DNA of 22,596 nucleotides from an uncultured Muribaculaceae bacterium (GTDB taxonomy: Bacteria > Bacteroidota > Bacteroidia > Bacteroidales > Muribaculaceae), in NCBI GenBank assembly GCA_910585755.1, contig CAJUFH010000049.1, positions 1-22,596 on the forward strand. Direction: 5' to 3'. Positions 8,772 through 15,207 of the stretch are shown one piece after another (position 1 is the stretch's first letter; each line of letters starts with the position of its first letter). The notes under the pieces are model-generated. The model saw only the letters and a list, made by a program, of their open reading frames with translations. It was not told the origin of the DNA and did no database searches. The translations under genes and the position numbers were made by a program.

Positions 8772-9499
8772 TCGAAGAAGAAGGTAAGGACTACCATCTT
8801 GGTGGTAGCTTTTTTAACCGAGGAGGAGACATCGGTGCGTATCGGGTCGTCGACCAGGTCGGGGCGCTTGTGGGCAAGGGCGTCCGACAGGCCGAAACAG
8901 AACTTAATCTCGGGGTTGAGTTTGAAAAACGGCAGGTAGAAGTCACACCCGAAACCAACGGAAAGCATCATGTCGGGGCCATTCATGCGAAGGAAATCCC
9001 CCTGCTTCTTAAGCACATCGTAGCCGGGGACAAAGCCCCCGACGAGGTACGGCCGCATATTGCGGAAACGCTTCGCGGCGTACTTGACCTCGATGGGACA
9101 GACGATATAAGCCGACTTTATGTCCTGGGGGTACTCCGTGACCTCGGCGGTTCCCGAAAGGTCGCGGAACGTGATGTTGCGGTTGCCGAACCAGAGGCCC
9201 GGGGTGGCGCGCACCGAGAAATACTCATTGAGGCGCACGGAAAAAAGGCCGTTGACGCAGAAGCCGGGAGAATATGTTGGCTGCTCCATATACCAGGTCT
9301 GCCCCCCTTCGGTAATGAAACCGTTATGGGTGAAGGTGAAGCCGAACGTGTTGACGCCTACACCGAAGCCGAGGTGCCAGCGGCGCATATCGGCATACGG
9401 GCGGTTGAGCAGCTTGTCGTTCAGCCGCGTCTTTGCCTGGAGGGGAGCCGCGGAGGCCACCGCCGCGAGGAGCAACAATATTATGGTGCGAAACTTCAT
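8768..9499 (-). CDS. porT: PorT-family outer-membrane barrel protein of the T9SS
   Basis: The 243-residue protein has a signal peptide (MKFRTIILLLLAAVASAAPL, cleavage near LQA). The mature N-terminus NRPYADMRRWHLGFGVGVNT matches the PorT signature (Y-D-R-HLGF-G). Regular amphipathic strands fill the rest, and it ends in LTFFFE with a terminal aromatic-rich strand, as expected for an eight-stranded barrel. PorT is required for T9SS-dependent secretion in Porphyromonas gingivalis. Here it is the first gene of the T9SS unit, fused to porP by a 4-nt overlap. In P. gingivalis porT is not in the porPKLMN operon, so this arrangement is noteworthy. The general OMP_b-brl family is the conservative alternative. 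Confidence 0.82.
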   Translation of the reverse strand: MKFRTIILLLLAAVASAAPLQAKTRLNDKLLNRPYADMRRWHLGFGVGVNTFGFTFTHNGFITEGGQTWYMEQPTYSPGFCVNGLFSVRLNEYFSVRATPGLWFGNRNITFRDLSGTAEVTEYPQDIKSAYIVCPIEVKYAAKRFRNMRPYLVGGFVPGYDVLKKQGDFLRMNGPDMMLSVGFGCDFYLPFFKLNPEIKFCFGLSDALAHKRPDLVDDPIRTDVSSSVKKATTKMVVLTFFFE

Positions 9500-9517
9500 T
9501 TACTGTATGACACTACT

Positions 9518-9559
9518 CATAAATAACGCCCCCTTTCGCCGATTATTGCCCGGGGGCGT
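9518..9559 (-). promoter_or_regulatory. Weak promoter-like box and inverted repeat upstream of the T9SS operon
   Basis: On the minus strand TATTTATG (complement of 9518-9525) resembles TAnnTTTG with one mismatch, but it is only 19-26 nt before the porT ATG. It is flanked by a perfect 8-bp inverted repeat, ACGCCCCC (9526-9533) and GGGGGCGT (9552-9559), with an 18-nt loop. The repeat overlaps the expected upstream promoter region, so it could be an operator. No better promoter for the operon is visible, so this is a tentative call. Confidence 0.3.
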
Positions 9560-9560
9560 A

Positions 9561-9717
9561 TCATAACGGCCCATCTGGGTCGTCGCTTGAAGGCTTGGCC
9601 TTGGTCACAATCTTCAGATTGCTCCCATCAGCCTCACCTCCAAGCTCCTACCATCTGGACCGTTCTGATAGCGCCCTCCCATCCGGACACAAATGGAAGA
9701 GAATCGGAATTTTGATA
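9561..9717. repeat. Degenerate repeats of about 27 nt with a CCATCnGGAC core, in a gene-free gap
   Basis: The gap 9500-9832 has no convincing gene. Within it, related words start at 9571 (CCATCTGGGT), 9625 (CCATCAGCCT), 9651 (CCATCTGGAC) and 9679 (CCATCCGGAC). The intervals of 54, 26 and 28 suggest a period near 27 nt, or nine codons. Read on the minus strand these units give the similar peptides NGPDGRSLEV, CPDGRALSE and DPDGPL in different frames, interrupted by stops. That fits either a decayed repeat-containing gene or a dispersed noncoding repeat. No open frame of useful length remains. Confidence 0.4.
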
Positions 9718-9798
9718 CATCATCCGAGCTACGGAAGGCAAAGGTCTTAACGAATGTTAAATAGGAAACCCGCTGCCATCTTTGAATTGTTTTAAAAG

Positions 9799-9806
9799 TA
9801 ATTTTG
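9799..9806 (+). promoter_or_regulatory. Promoter -7 box (TAATTTTG) for the small lipoprotein gene
   Basis: TAATTTTG matches the Bacteroidetes -7 consensus TAnnTTTG exactly and is followed by CATC. The only TTTG upstream is at 9781-9784, spaced just 14 bp away, so the -33 element is weak. The box lies downstream of the in-frame ATG at 9782, so translation must start at the next ATG, 9833. Confidence 0.6.
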
Positions 9807-9832
9807 CATCACTTTTTGCGTTTCAACTGACG

Positions 9833-10222
9833 ATGAGAACTAAACTATCCTCCCGACTGGCCATATTGTTCCTGCCGCTGCTCGCGACGCTCGCCCTTTC
9901 GTCGTGCGATGTCGAAGACGATCCATACGGGGGCTACGACTCCCTTAGCGGCACCTGGTACAACGCCGACAACCCCTCGGAATACTACGAGTTCTACGGC
10001 GACGGCACAGGCTACTGGTCGAGCAACGGCTACGGCATGGAGTTGGACTACGATTACAGTTGGGACGGGGGATGGCTCGACCTCTATCTCTACCCGGTCG
10101 ACGCACCGCCATACTCATTGCAATGCGGGCTGTCGCAGTCGGGATACAACCAGATCTGCATCACCTACCCTCCCGGCGACGGGTACGGGTATACCGATAT
10201 CTTCTACAACCGCGCCCGTTAG
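9833..10222 (+). CDS. Small Tyr/Gly-rich surface lipoprotein, unknown function
   Basis: The 129-residue protein starts MRTKLSSRLAILFLPLLATL and has lipobox LSSC (Cys25). The residues after the cysteine are acidic (DVEDD), like the lipoprotein export signals that send Bacteroidetes lipoproteins to the cell surface. The mature part is rich in Tyr, Gly, Asp and Trp (SGTWYNADNP, YYEFYGDGTGYW, SWDGGWLDLYLYP) and reads as a small beta meander, perhaps lipocalin-like. No family was recognised with confidence. An in-frame ATG at 9782 exists, but it lies upstream of the promoter -7 box and would bury the signal peptide, so 9833 is preferred. It is transcribed away from the T9SS operon. Confidence 0.72.
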   Translation: MRTKLSSRLAILFLPLLATLALSSCDVEDDPYGGYDSLSGTWYNADNPSEYYEFYGDGTGYWSSNGYGMELDYDYSWDGGWLDLYLYPVDAPPYSLQCGLSQSGYNQICITYPPGDGYGYTDIFYNRAR

Positions 10223-10232
10223 ATTATTAAGG

Positions 10233-10280
10233 AGTTTTATAAGTTTTTATAATTCTTATAAGTTTTATAAGTTTTTATAA
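10233..10280 (+). repeat. Perfect 20-bp AT-rich direct repeat
   Basis: AGTTTTATAAGTTTTTATAA occurs at 10233-10252 and again at 10261-10280, separated by TTCTTATA. Each copy is itself made of TTATAAG-like sub-units. The block is strongly AT-rich within a GC-rich window. It sits between the lipoprotein stop and the yhhQ leader, so it could hold the yhhQ promoter, although no TAnnTTTG box is present. Confidence 0.7.
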
Positions 10281-10320
10281 ATCAGTGATTCGAGCGACTC
10301 AGTCGCCTGAAAGGACAAAT

Positions 10321-10349
10321 CGAGTGCTTGCAACCTCGTAAAAAACAAG
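10321..10349 (+). promoter_or_regulatory. preQ1-I type riboswitch in front of yhhQ
   Basis: The segment has every element of the compact preQ1-I H-type pseudoknot. P1 pairs CGAG (10321-10324) with CUCG (10335-10338). In the loop, CUUG (10327-10330) pairs with CAAG (10346-10349) to form P2. A cytosine (10331) follows the P2 strand directly, at the position of the ligand-recognising C. Between P1 and the distal P2 strand lies the A-rich tail UAAAAAA (10339-10345). The order UGCUUGCAAC / UAAAAAACAAG parallels the Bacillus subtilis queC aptamer. Only three nucleotides separate it from the ATG at 10353, so ligand binding would sequester the A-rich translation initiation region. Gene context (a queuosine-precursor transporter) supports the call strongly. 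Confidence 0.82.
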
Positions 10350-10352
10350 AAC

Positions 10353-11075
10353 ATGGAAAAAGTAACTCCGGCCCCCGGTGAAGGCCGAAAGAAAGTCACC
10401 ATCCCGCTGCTCGCGCTGGCGGTAACGTTCGTCACCTGCCTGATTGTGGCGAACCTCGTTGAAATCAAGACCGTAAGCCTGGGCTGGCTGACCGTTACCG
10501 CCGGGCTGACCGTCTTCCCTGTCTCCTATATAATAAATGACTGCGTCGTCGAGGTGTACGGCTTCCGCGTCGCGCGCCTCGTCATATGGCTCGGCTTCGC
10601 GATGAGCCTGCTGGTGGCGCTCTTCCTCCAGGTCGCGCTGTGGCTTCCAGGCGACGCGCAGTGGCAGGGCCAGGAAGCTATGGAGATGGTCTACAGCGCC
10701 GTACCGCGCATCATGGCGGCGAGCTTCGCGGCCTTCCTCTGCGGTTCGATGGTGAACGCCTACGTCATGAGCCGCATGAAGGCGGCCGCCGGCGGCTCGT
10801 CGACCGCTGGGAGCTTCTCGCTCCGCGCGATAGCCTCTACCCTTGGAGGGGAGGGGGTAGACTCTCTCGTGTTCTTCCCCATAGCGTTCGGAGGCGTGCT
10901 TCCTTGGGGAACCATCCTTTCCCTTATAGTATCGCAGGCACTGCTGAAAACCGCTTACGAGGTGCTGATTCTGCCAATCACGATCGCGGTCGTGCGCCGG
11001 CTGAAACGCGTCGAGGGAATCGACACGGTGGACGCAGGAATCAGCTACAAATGGTGGCGCGTGGGCGACGTCTGA
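10353..11075 (+). CDS. yhhQ: Queuosine precursor transporter (YhhQ family)
   Basis: The 240-residue integral membrane protein has about six hydrophobic helices. It carries the conserved features of the YhhQ/DUF165 (Vut_1) family: VTFVTCLIVANLVEIK, TAGLTVFPVSYIINDCVVEV, the VYG-R--R motif after the second helix, ASTLGGEGVDSLVFFPIAF and LLKTAYEVLILPIT. Members import preQ0/preQ1 or related 7-deazaguanines that are inserted into tRNA as queuosine. A cytoplasmic basic N-terminus (EGRKKVTIP) precedes the first helix. The gene stands alone and sits directly behind a preQ1-I riboswitch, so expression should fall when preQ1 is plentiful. Length is normal for the family. Confidence 0.92.
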   Translation: MEKVTPAPGEGRKKVTIPLLALAVTFVTCLIVANLVEIKTVSLGWLTVTAGLTVFPVSYIINDCVVEVYGFRVARLVIWLGFAMSLLVALFLQVALWLPGDAQWQGQEAMEMVYSAVPRIMAASFAAFLCGSMVNAYVMSRMKAAAGGSSTAGSFSLRAIASTLGGEGVDSLVFFPIAFGGVLPWGTILSLIVSQALLKTAYEVLILPITIAVVRRLKRVEGIDTVDAGISYKWWRVGDV

Positions 11076-11086
11076 CACCCCTCGCG

Positions 11087-11118
11087 GGCGCTCCGCGACG
11101 CCCCGGCGGGAGCGCCCG
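11087..11118 (+). terminator. GC-rich hairpin after yhhQ
   Basis: GGGCGCTCC (11087-11095) and GGAGCGCCC (11110-11118) form a perfect 9-bp stem starting 11 nt after the yhhQ stop. The downstream sequence (GGCCTCGTTAAAAG) has no clear U-tract, so it may be a weak terminator or a 3' end stabiliser. From here to 11190 nothing else is recognised. Confidence 0.45.
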
Positions 11119-11190
11119 GCCTCGTTAAAAGTTAGAGGGTCAAAAGATTATTGCGACATTTTTCAGCGAAAAAAAGCCCCAACATAGCGC

Positions 11191-11217
11191 TTGTTTCAAA
11201 AAAAAGCGCGATATTTG
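11191..11217 (+). promoter_or_regulatory. Likely promoter of the HU gene
   Basis: GATATTTG (11210-11217) matches the -7 consensus TAnnTTTG except at its first base and is followed by CAC. A TTG (11191-11193) lies 16 bp upstream, a little close for a -33 element. The predicted leader is about 100 nt and contains a small GGCTT/AAGCC hairpin near 11242-11260. The same variant box, GATATTTG, recurs before skp-1. Confidence 0.5.
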
Positions 11218-11326
11218 CACTTGCAAATTGCGGCAGTTCGGGCTTTTAGCTTCCAAGCCGTTATTTTACAGCGAATTAAATATAAACAAAGATAATATTC
11301 ACATAACTTAAACTCTGACGTTCACT

Positions 11327-11608
11327 ATGACAAAAGCAGAAATCGTCAACGAGATTTCAAAGACAACCGGCATCGAACGCGCCGCTGTTCTGGAAACCAT
11401 CGAGAAGTTCATGGAAGTCGTGAAGGACTCCCTGGCCAACGGCGAGCCCGTCTTCCTCCGCGGCTTCGGCAGCTTCATCATCAAGACCCGTTCGCAGAAG
11501 ACAGCCCGCAACATTTCCAAGAACACAACCATCATCATCCCCGAGCACAACATCCCCGCATTCAAGCCCGCGAAGTGCTTCATGGAGGACGTTAAGGCAG
11601 AGAAATAA
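11327..11608 (+). CDS. HU-family DNA-binding protein
   Basis: The 93-residue protein is a full-length HU/IHF-type nucleoid protein. It starts MTKAEIVNEISKTTGIERAA (the alpha-helical dimer part), continues with GEPVFLRGFGSFIIKTRSQKTARN, cited here as GEPVFLRGFGSF and KTRSQKTARN, and ends with IPAFKPAKCF and a lysine-rich tail. The beta-arm tip reads NTTIIIPEHNIPAFKP, with the Pro that intercalates into bent DNA. It would bind DNA as a dimer and shape the nucleoid. It is followed by the 29-residue COX24-like gene and rng, an order that recurs in Bacteroidales. Confidence 0.95.
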   Translation: MTKAEIVNEISKTTGIERAAVLETIEKFMEVVKDSLANGEPVFLRGFGSFIIKTRSQKTARNISKNTTIIIPEHNIPAFKPAKCFMEDVKAEK

Positions 11609-11664
11609 GCTCCCCCCTACGACCGAACTTTCTATAACACCAATTCATATAACACTTCTCGACT

Positions 11665-11754
11665 ATGCCCAGCGGAAAGAAAAGAAAAGGCCACAAGATG
11701 GCCACGCACAAGCGTAAAAAACGCCTGAGAAAGAACCGTCACAAGAAGAAGTAA
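11665..11754 (+). CDS. 29-residue AURKAIP1/COX24-like basic protein
   Basis: The tiny ORF encodes 29 residues, MPSGKKRKGHKMATHKRKKR followed by LRKNRHKKK. Sixteen residues are Lys or Arg. It matches the conserved very short Bacteroidetes proteins annotated as AURKAIP1/COX24-domain proteins, which are related to the C-terminal part of mitochondrial ribosomal protein mS38 and the small-subunit protein bS22. A role on the small ribosomal subunit is therefore likely, though not shown here. It lies 56 nt after HU and before a strong terminator, so it is probably co-transcribed with HU. Confidence 0.85.
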   Translation: MPSGKKRKGHKMATHKRKKRLRKNRHKKK

Positions 11755-11796
11755 GAGCCGCGCGCTCAACTCCTCCCACCGACGGGCAGACGCGAC

Positions 11797-11873
11797 AAAA
11801 AACACGGAACAAACTTTTCGCCAACCACCCCGGGCTACCCCCGGCTCGGCAAAGTTTGTTCCCGCGTTTTTTC
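11797..11873 (+). terminator. Strong hairpin terminator between the HU/COX24 unit and rng
   Basis: GGAACAAACTTT (11806-11817) pairs perfectly with AAAGTTTGTTCC (11851-11862). The stem is extended outward through CAC/GCG to A6 (11797-11802) and T6 (11867-11872), and inside it a second GC stem, CCGGG/CCCGG, caps the structure. The U-tract on the plus strand and the A-tract opposite could make it bidirectional. It ends only 28 nt before the rng ATG, so it may also act in the rng leader. Confidence 0.75.
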
Positions 11874-11900
11874 TAACACCACACTTACCCATACCAGCTA

Positions 11901-13535
11901 ATGAAAAGCGAATTAATCGTCGACGTACAGCCTCAGGAGGTCTCGATAGCCCTCCTCGAAGACGGCCGGCTCGTCTCTCTGCAAAAGGAGAGCCGCAACC
12001 TGGCCTACGCCGTCGGTGACATATACGTCGCGAAGGTCAAGAAGCTCATGCCCGGCCTCAACGCGGCGTTCGTCAACGTCGGCTACGAGAAAGACGCTTT
12101 CCTGCATTACCTGGACCTTGGCCCCCATTTTTCTTCTTATTCCAACTTCCTGAAAGAGGCGCTCGGCGAGGGCGCCGACAAGAACCCTCTCCCGCAGGTT
12201 CAGAAAATGAAACTCCTGCCCGATATCGACAAGCACGGCTCCATCGCCGACCAGATCGAGAAGGACCAGGAGCTGATGGTACAGATTGTCAAGGAGCCGA
12301 TTTCGTCGAAAGGCCCCCGACTGACCACCGAAATCGCGTTCACAGGGCGCTACCTCGTGCTGATTCCGTTCAGCGACAAAATCTCGATTTCGCAGAAAAT
12401 ACGCTCCACAGGGGAGAAACTCCGCCTGCGCCACCTCGTAGAGAGCATACGCCCTAAGAACTTCGGTGTAATCATACGCACCTCGGCCGAAGGAAAGTCC
12501 GTCGCCGAGCTGAACCACGAGCTGAAAACCCTGCTGAAATGCTGGGAAGACGCGGTAGCGAAAGCCCGCACCGCCCCGGTTCCCTCCCTCATCTTCGAGG
12601 AGGACAGCCGCATCGTCGGGGTGCTGCGCGACGTGTTCTCGACCTCGTTCGAGGGAATCCACGTCAACGACCCGGAGGTCTACCAGCAAATCCTCAACTA
12701 CGTTACGCTCATCGCCCCCGAGAAAAAGGAAATCGTAGAGCTGTATAAAAAAGAGGAACCGATTTTCGACCATTTCAGCATAACGCGCCAGATCAAGTCG
12801 TCGTTCGGCAAAACAGTCTCCTTCCGCTCGGGAGCATACATCATCATCGAGCACACGGAGGCATTACACGTAATCGACGTCAACTCCGGCAACCGCACCA
12901 AAGCCACCAACGACCAGGAGAGCAACGCCCTGGAGGTAAACCTCCGCGCTGCCGACGAAATAGCCCGGCAACTCCGCCTCCGCGACATGGGAGGCATAAT
13001 CGTGGTCGACTTCATCGACATGAACAAGCCGGAACACCGCCAGGCGCTCTACGACCACATGCGCGAAATCATGGCCAACGACCGCGCGCGCCACAACATC
13101 CTGCCCCTGAGCAAATTCGGCCTGATGCAGATTACCCGCCAGCGCGTCCGCCCGGCGCTCGACATCGTGACCACCGAATCCTGCCCCTCCTGCTTCGGAA
13201 AAGGGGAGGTACAGCCGTCGCTGCTCTTCACCGACGTGCTGAAAGAGAAACTCGCCTACCTTATCGCCGACCTGAAGGTCAAGGACTTCATAATGTACGT
13301 CCACCCCTTCGTCGACGCGTACCTCAAGAAAGGCCTCATATCGACCTACCGCCGCTGGAAAATGGAACTCGGCGGGAAGTTCAAAATCCTGCCGGACCAG
13401 TCGCTCGCCTACCTCCAGTACCGCGTGCTCGACTCCGCCCGCAACGAAATCGACCTCAAAGAAGAAAAAGACCTTGACAAGACATCCTCGACCAAGGCCA
13501 AGACCAAAGCCAAGAACCGGGGGAACCAGGAATAG
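11901..13535 (+). CDS. rng: Ribonuclease E/G family endoribonuclease
   Basis: The 544-residue protein is an RNase G-like enzyme that cuts single-stranded RNA in rRNA processing and mRNA decay. An S1-type RNA-binding region (about 37-125) begins with VGDIYVAKVKKLMPGLNAAF and NVGYEKDAFLHY. The catalytic domain has the metal-binding aspartates Asp326 (HVIDVNSG) and Asp370/373 (GGIIVVDFIDM). A CPSC zinc-link (428-431), SCPSCFGKGEV, joins protomers. The C-terminal small domain follows, then a Lys-rich tail (about 520-544). The long degradosome scaffold of E. coli RNase E is absent, so it is of the G type. No consensus promoter is visible between the hairpin and the ATG. Confidence 0.94.
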   Translation: MKSELIVDVQPQEVSIALLEDGRLVSLQKESRNLAYAVGDIYVAKVKKLMPGLNAAFVNVGYEKDAFLHYLDLGPHFSSYSNFLKEALGEGADKNPLPQVQKMKLLPDIDKHGSIADQIEKDQELMVQIVKEPISSKGPRLTTEIAFTGRYLVLIPFSDKISISQKIRSTGEKLRLRHLVESIRPKNFGVIIRTSAEGKSVAELNHELKTLLKCWEDAVAKARTAPVPSLIFEEDSRIVGVLRDVFSTSFEGIHVNDPEVYQQILNYVTLIAPEKKEIVELYKKEEPIFDHFSITRQIKSSFGKTVSFRSGAYIIIEHTEALHVIDVNSGNRTKATNDQESNALEVNLRAADEIARQLRLRDMGGIIVVDFIDMNKPEHRQALYDHMREIMANDRARHNILPLSKFGLMQITRQRVRPALDIVTTESCPSCFGKGEVQPSLLFTDVLKEKLAYLIADLKVKDFIMYVHPFVDAYLKKGLISTYRRWKMELGGKFKILPDQSLAYLQYRVLDSARNEIDLKEEKDLDKTSSTKAKTKAKNRGNQE

Positions 13536-13560
13536 CCCTGCCCCACCACTCCCACAATAC

Positions 13561-13599
13561 GCGGAGGGCGCTCCCGAACATCACGGAGACGCCCTCCGC
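13561..13599 (+). terminator. Hairpin terminator after rng
   Basis: GCGGAGGGCG (13561-13570) pairs with CGCCCTCCGC (13590-13599), a perfect 10-bp stem that continues inward with CTCC/GGAG across a one-base bulge. The downstream ATTCCGTTTC is only moderately U-rich. It starts 26 nt after the rng stop. Confidence 0.65.
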
Positions 13600-13654
13600 A
13601 TTCCGTTTCAGGCCTTATAATAAAAGAAAAAATAACTTAAAAGCGGGCTGAATG

Positions 13655-13685
13655 TTGCGGGCTTTAAGGGAAGTTGCTACCTTTG
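13655..13685 (+). promoter_or_regulatory. Promoter of the envelope operon (lipoprotein-OMP-uppS-bamA)
   Basis: TTG (13655-13657) is followed after 20 bp by TACCTTTG (13678-13685), an exact match to TAnnTTTG at ideal spacing. Transcription would begin near 13692. This places the in-frame ATG at 13690 outside the mRNA and supports the start at 13771, giving a leader of about 80 nt. Confidence 0.8.
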
Positions 13686-13770
13686 CAAATTGAACAGAAC
13701 ACGCCCCTCCGGGGACTTCCTGAGCGCCCCCGAGGCGCCCGGCCCGGCCGCGGCAACCAGATATGCTTGC

Positions 13771-15207
13771 ATGAAAAAAGGACTTATAATCGGATCAGCC
13801 ATCGCGGCAGCCATTCTTGCCGGATGCAACGGCGGCAGCTCCGACTACGAATACGCGCCGGTCAACTACGACGGGACGGCCGTAACGGCCTTCTCGCTCA
13901 ACAGGAACCAGACGGTGCTCAACAACCTCGACTCGGTCTACTTCACAATCGACCTCAACGGCGCCCGGATTTTCAACGCCGACTCGCTCCCCTACGGCAC
14001 AGAGGTCAAGGAGCTGGCGGTCACCATGTCCACCGACCAGGTATCCGTAGCCGAGTTCACCGTGACACGTCCCGAAAAGGAGGACACGGTCATCAACTAC
14101 CTCACCTCTCCCAACCAGAAGATCGATTTTTCCAACGGTCCCGTGAAGCTGCTGCTTAAAAGCGCCAACGGGGAGCAGGAACGCGTGTACGAGGTCAAAG
14201 TCAACGTCCACAAGGTCGTCGCTGACTCCCTCTACTGGTCGCGGTTCGCCGTCAAGCCTCTCCCGACCACCCTTTCAGCGGCAACCGCCCAGAAGACCGT
14301 CGCTTTCAAGGGGAGCGCCTACTGCCTGACCTCCAACGGGACGGCATACTCCCTCGCCGTTTCCAACGACCCTTATGCCGCTGACAAATGGCAGTCCTCC
14401 CAGGTCAGCTTCCCGAAAGCCGTCGACGCGGCGAGCTTCACCGCCACTGACAACGCCCTGTTCATTCTTGCCTCCGACGGCGAACTGCTGACAAGCGCCG
14501 ACGGAGCCTCGTGGAGCGCTACCGGCTCCGTCTGGAAAGCGATTTCGGCCCCTTACGGCGACCGGCTCATCGGAATCGCCGAAACGAACGGGACGCTGAC
14601 CGCCGTCAGCTACCCGTCGGGGGTCAGCCAGACGCTGCCCTCCTCGTTCCCCGTCAGCGGCACATCCGCCGGGATACCGTTCAACACCAAATGGGCCACC
14701 TCCCCCCAGGTAATGATTGCCGGCGGCCGCTCTTCGAGCGGCACACTGACAGGCGCCACCTGGGCCTTTGACGGCACCGCCTGGGCCTCGATCGGCACCG
14801 GGCTCCCCGCCGCAGAAGGATACGCTGCCACCCGTGTCTCAATATGCGAGACAGATACCGTCACCTGGCGCGTCACGACCACCGAAGCGCTCCTCGCCAT
14901 CGGAGGGCGCACGGCGACAGCCGCCAGCCGCGACGTCTACATCAGCCGCAACTTCGGACTGAACTGGAAGAAAGCCGCCGACCTCCTCCAGCTTCCGCCG
15001 TATATCCCGGCAATGTCGGGAGCCGATCTCCTCGTGTTCGGCTCGACCTTCACCCCCTCCGGTGTTCTTCCGAAGGCCGTCAAGCCTATCGAGCAGTGGG
15101 AAGTTCCCGTGCTATATCTGTTCGGAGGCCGCGACGAGCACGGGTCGCTCCTCCCGTATTACTGGCGCGGAGCCGTGAACCATCTTACGTTCAAGCCATT
15201 GCAGTGA
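13771..15207 (+). CDS. Outer-membrane lipoprotein, DUF6242-like, with propeller-like C-terminal part
   Basis: The 478-residue protein starts MKKGLIIGSAIAAAILAGCN with lipobox LAGC (Cys19). An in-frame ATG at 13690 lies upstream of the predicted transcription start and would put 27 residues before the signal peptide, so it is not used. Residues about 30-150 form a beta-sandwich-like region (VTAFSLNRN, DSVYFTIDLNGARIFNADSL, VYEVKVNVHK). The rest has recurring blade-like segments (AVKPLPTTLSA, GSAYCLTSNGTAYSLAV, LFILASDGELLTSADGASW, YISRNFGLNWKKAADLLQLP) suggesting a beta-propeller. It resembles Bacteroidales DUF6242 proteins, from memory. The function is unknown. The last codons overlap the GTG start of the next gene, so the two are translationally coupled. 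Confidence 0.8.
   Translation: MKKGLIIGSAIAAAILAGCNGGSSDYEYAPVNYDGTAVTAFSLNRNQTVLNNLDSVYFTIDLNGARIFNADSLPYGTEVKELAVTMSTDQVSVAEFTVTRPEKEDTVINYLTSPNQKIDFSNGPVKLLLKSANGEQERVYEVKVNVHKVVADSLYWSRFAVKPLPTTLSAATAQKTVAFKGSAYCLTSNGTAYSLAVSNDPYAADKWQSSQVSFPKAVDAASFTATDNALFILASDGELLTSADGASWSATGSVWKAISAPYGDRLIGIAETNGTLTAVSYPSGVSQTLPSSFPVSGTSAGIPFNTKWATSPQVMIAGGRSSSGTLTGATWAFDGTAWASIGTGLPAAEGYAATRVSICETDTVTWRVTTTEALLAIGGRTATAASRDVYISRNFGLNWKKAADLLQLPPYIPAMSGADLLVFGSTFTPSGVLPKAVKPIEQWEVPVLYLFGGRDEHGSLLPYYWRGAVNHLTFKPLQ

Noticed and set aside
9634..9720. 28-codon minus-strand ORF (starts MYQNSDSLPF)
   Set aside because: Too short, no promoter or conserved feature, and it lies in the degenerate repeat block.
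10233..10280. Possible CRISPR-like array
   Set aside because: Only two copies with an 8-bp spacer, AT-rich low complexity, and no cas genes nearby.
13690..13770. Upstream in-frame ATG for the DUF6242-like lipoprotein
   Set aside because: It lies before the predicted transcription start and would place 27 residues ahead of a lipoprotein signal peptide.
14844..15203. Longer upstream start for the DUF6089-like protein
   Set aside because: The added 120 residues are Arg/Pro-rich readthrough of another frame of the lipoprotein gene; the GTG at 15204 gives a proper signal peptide and a coupled overlap.
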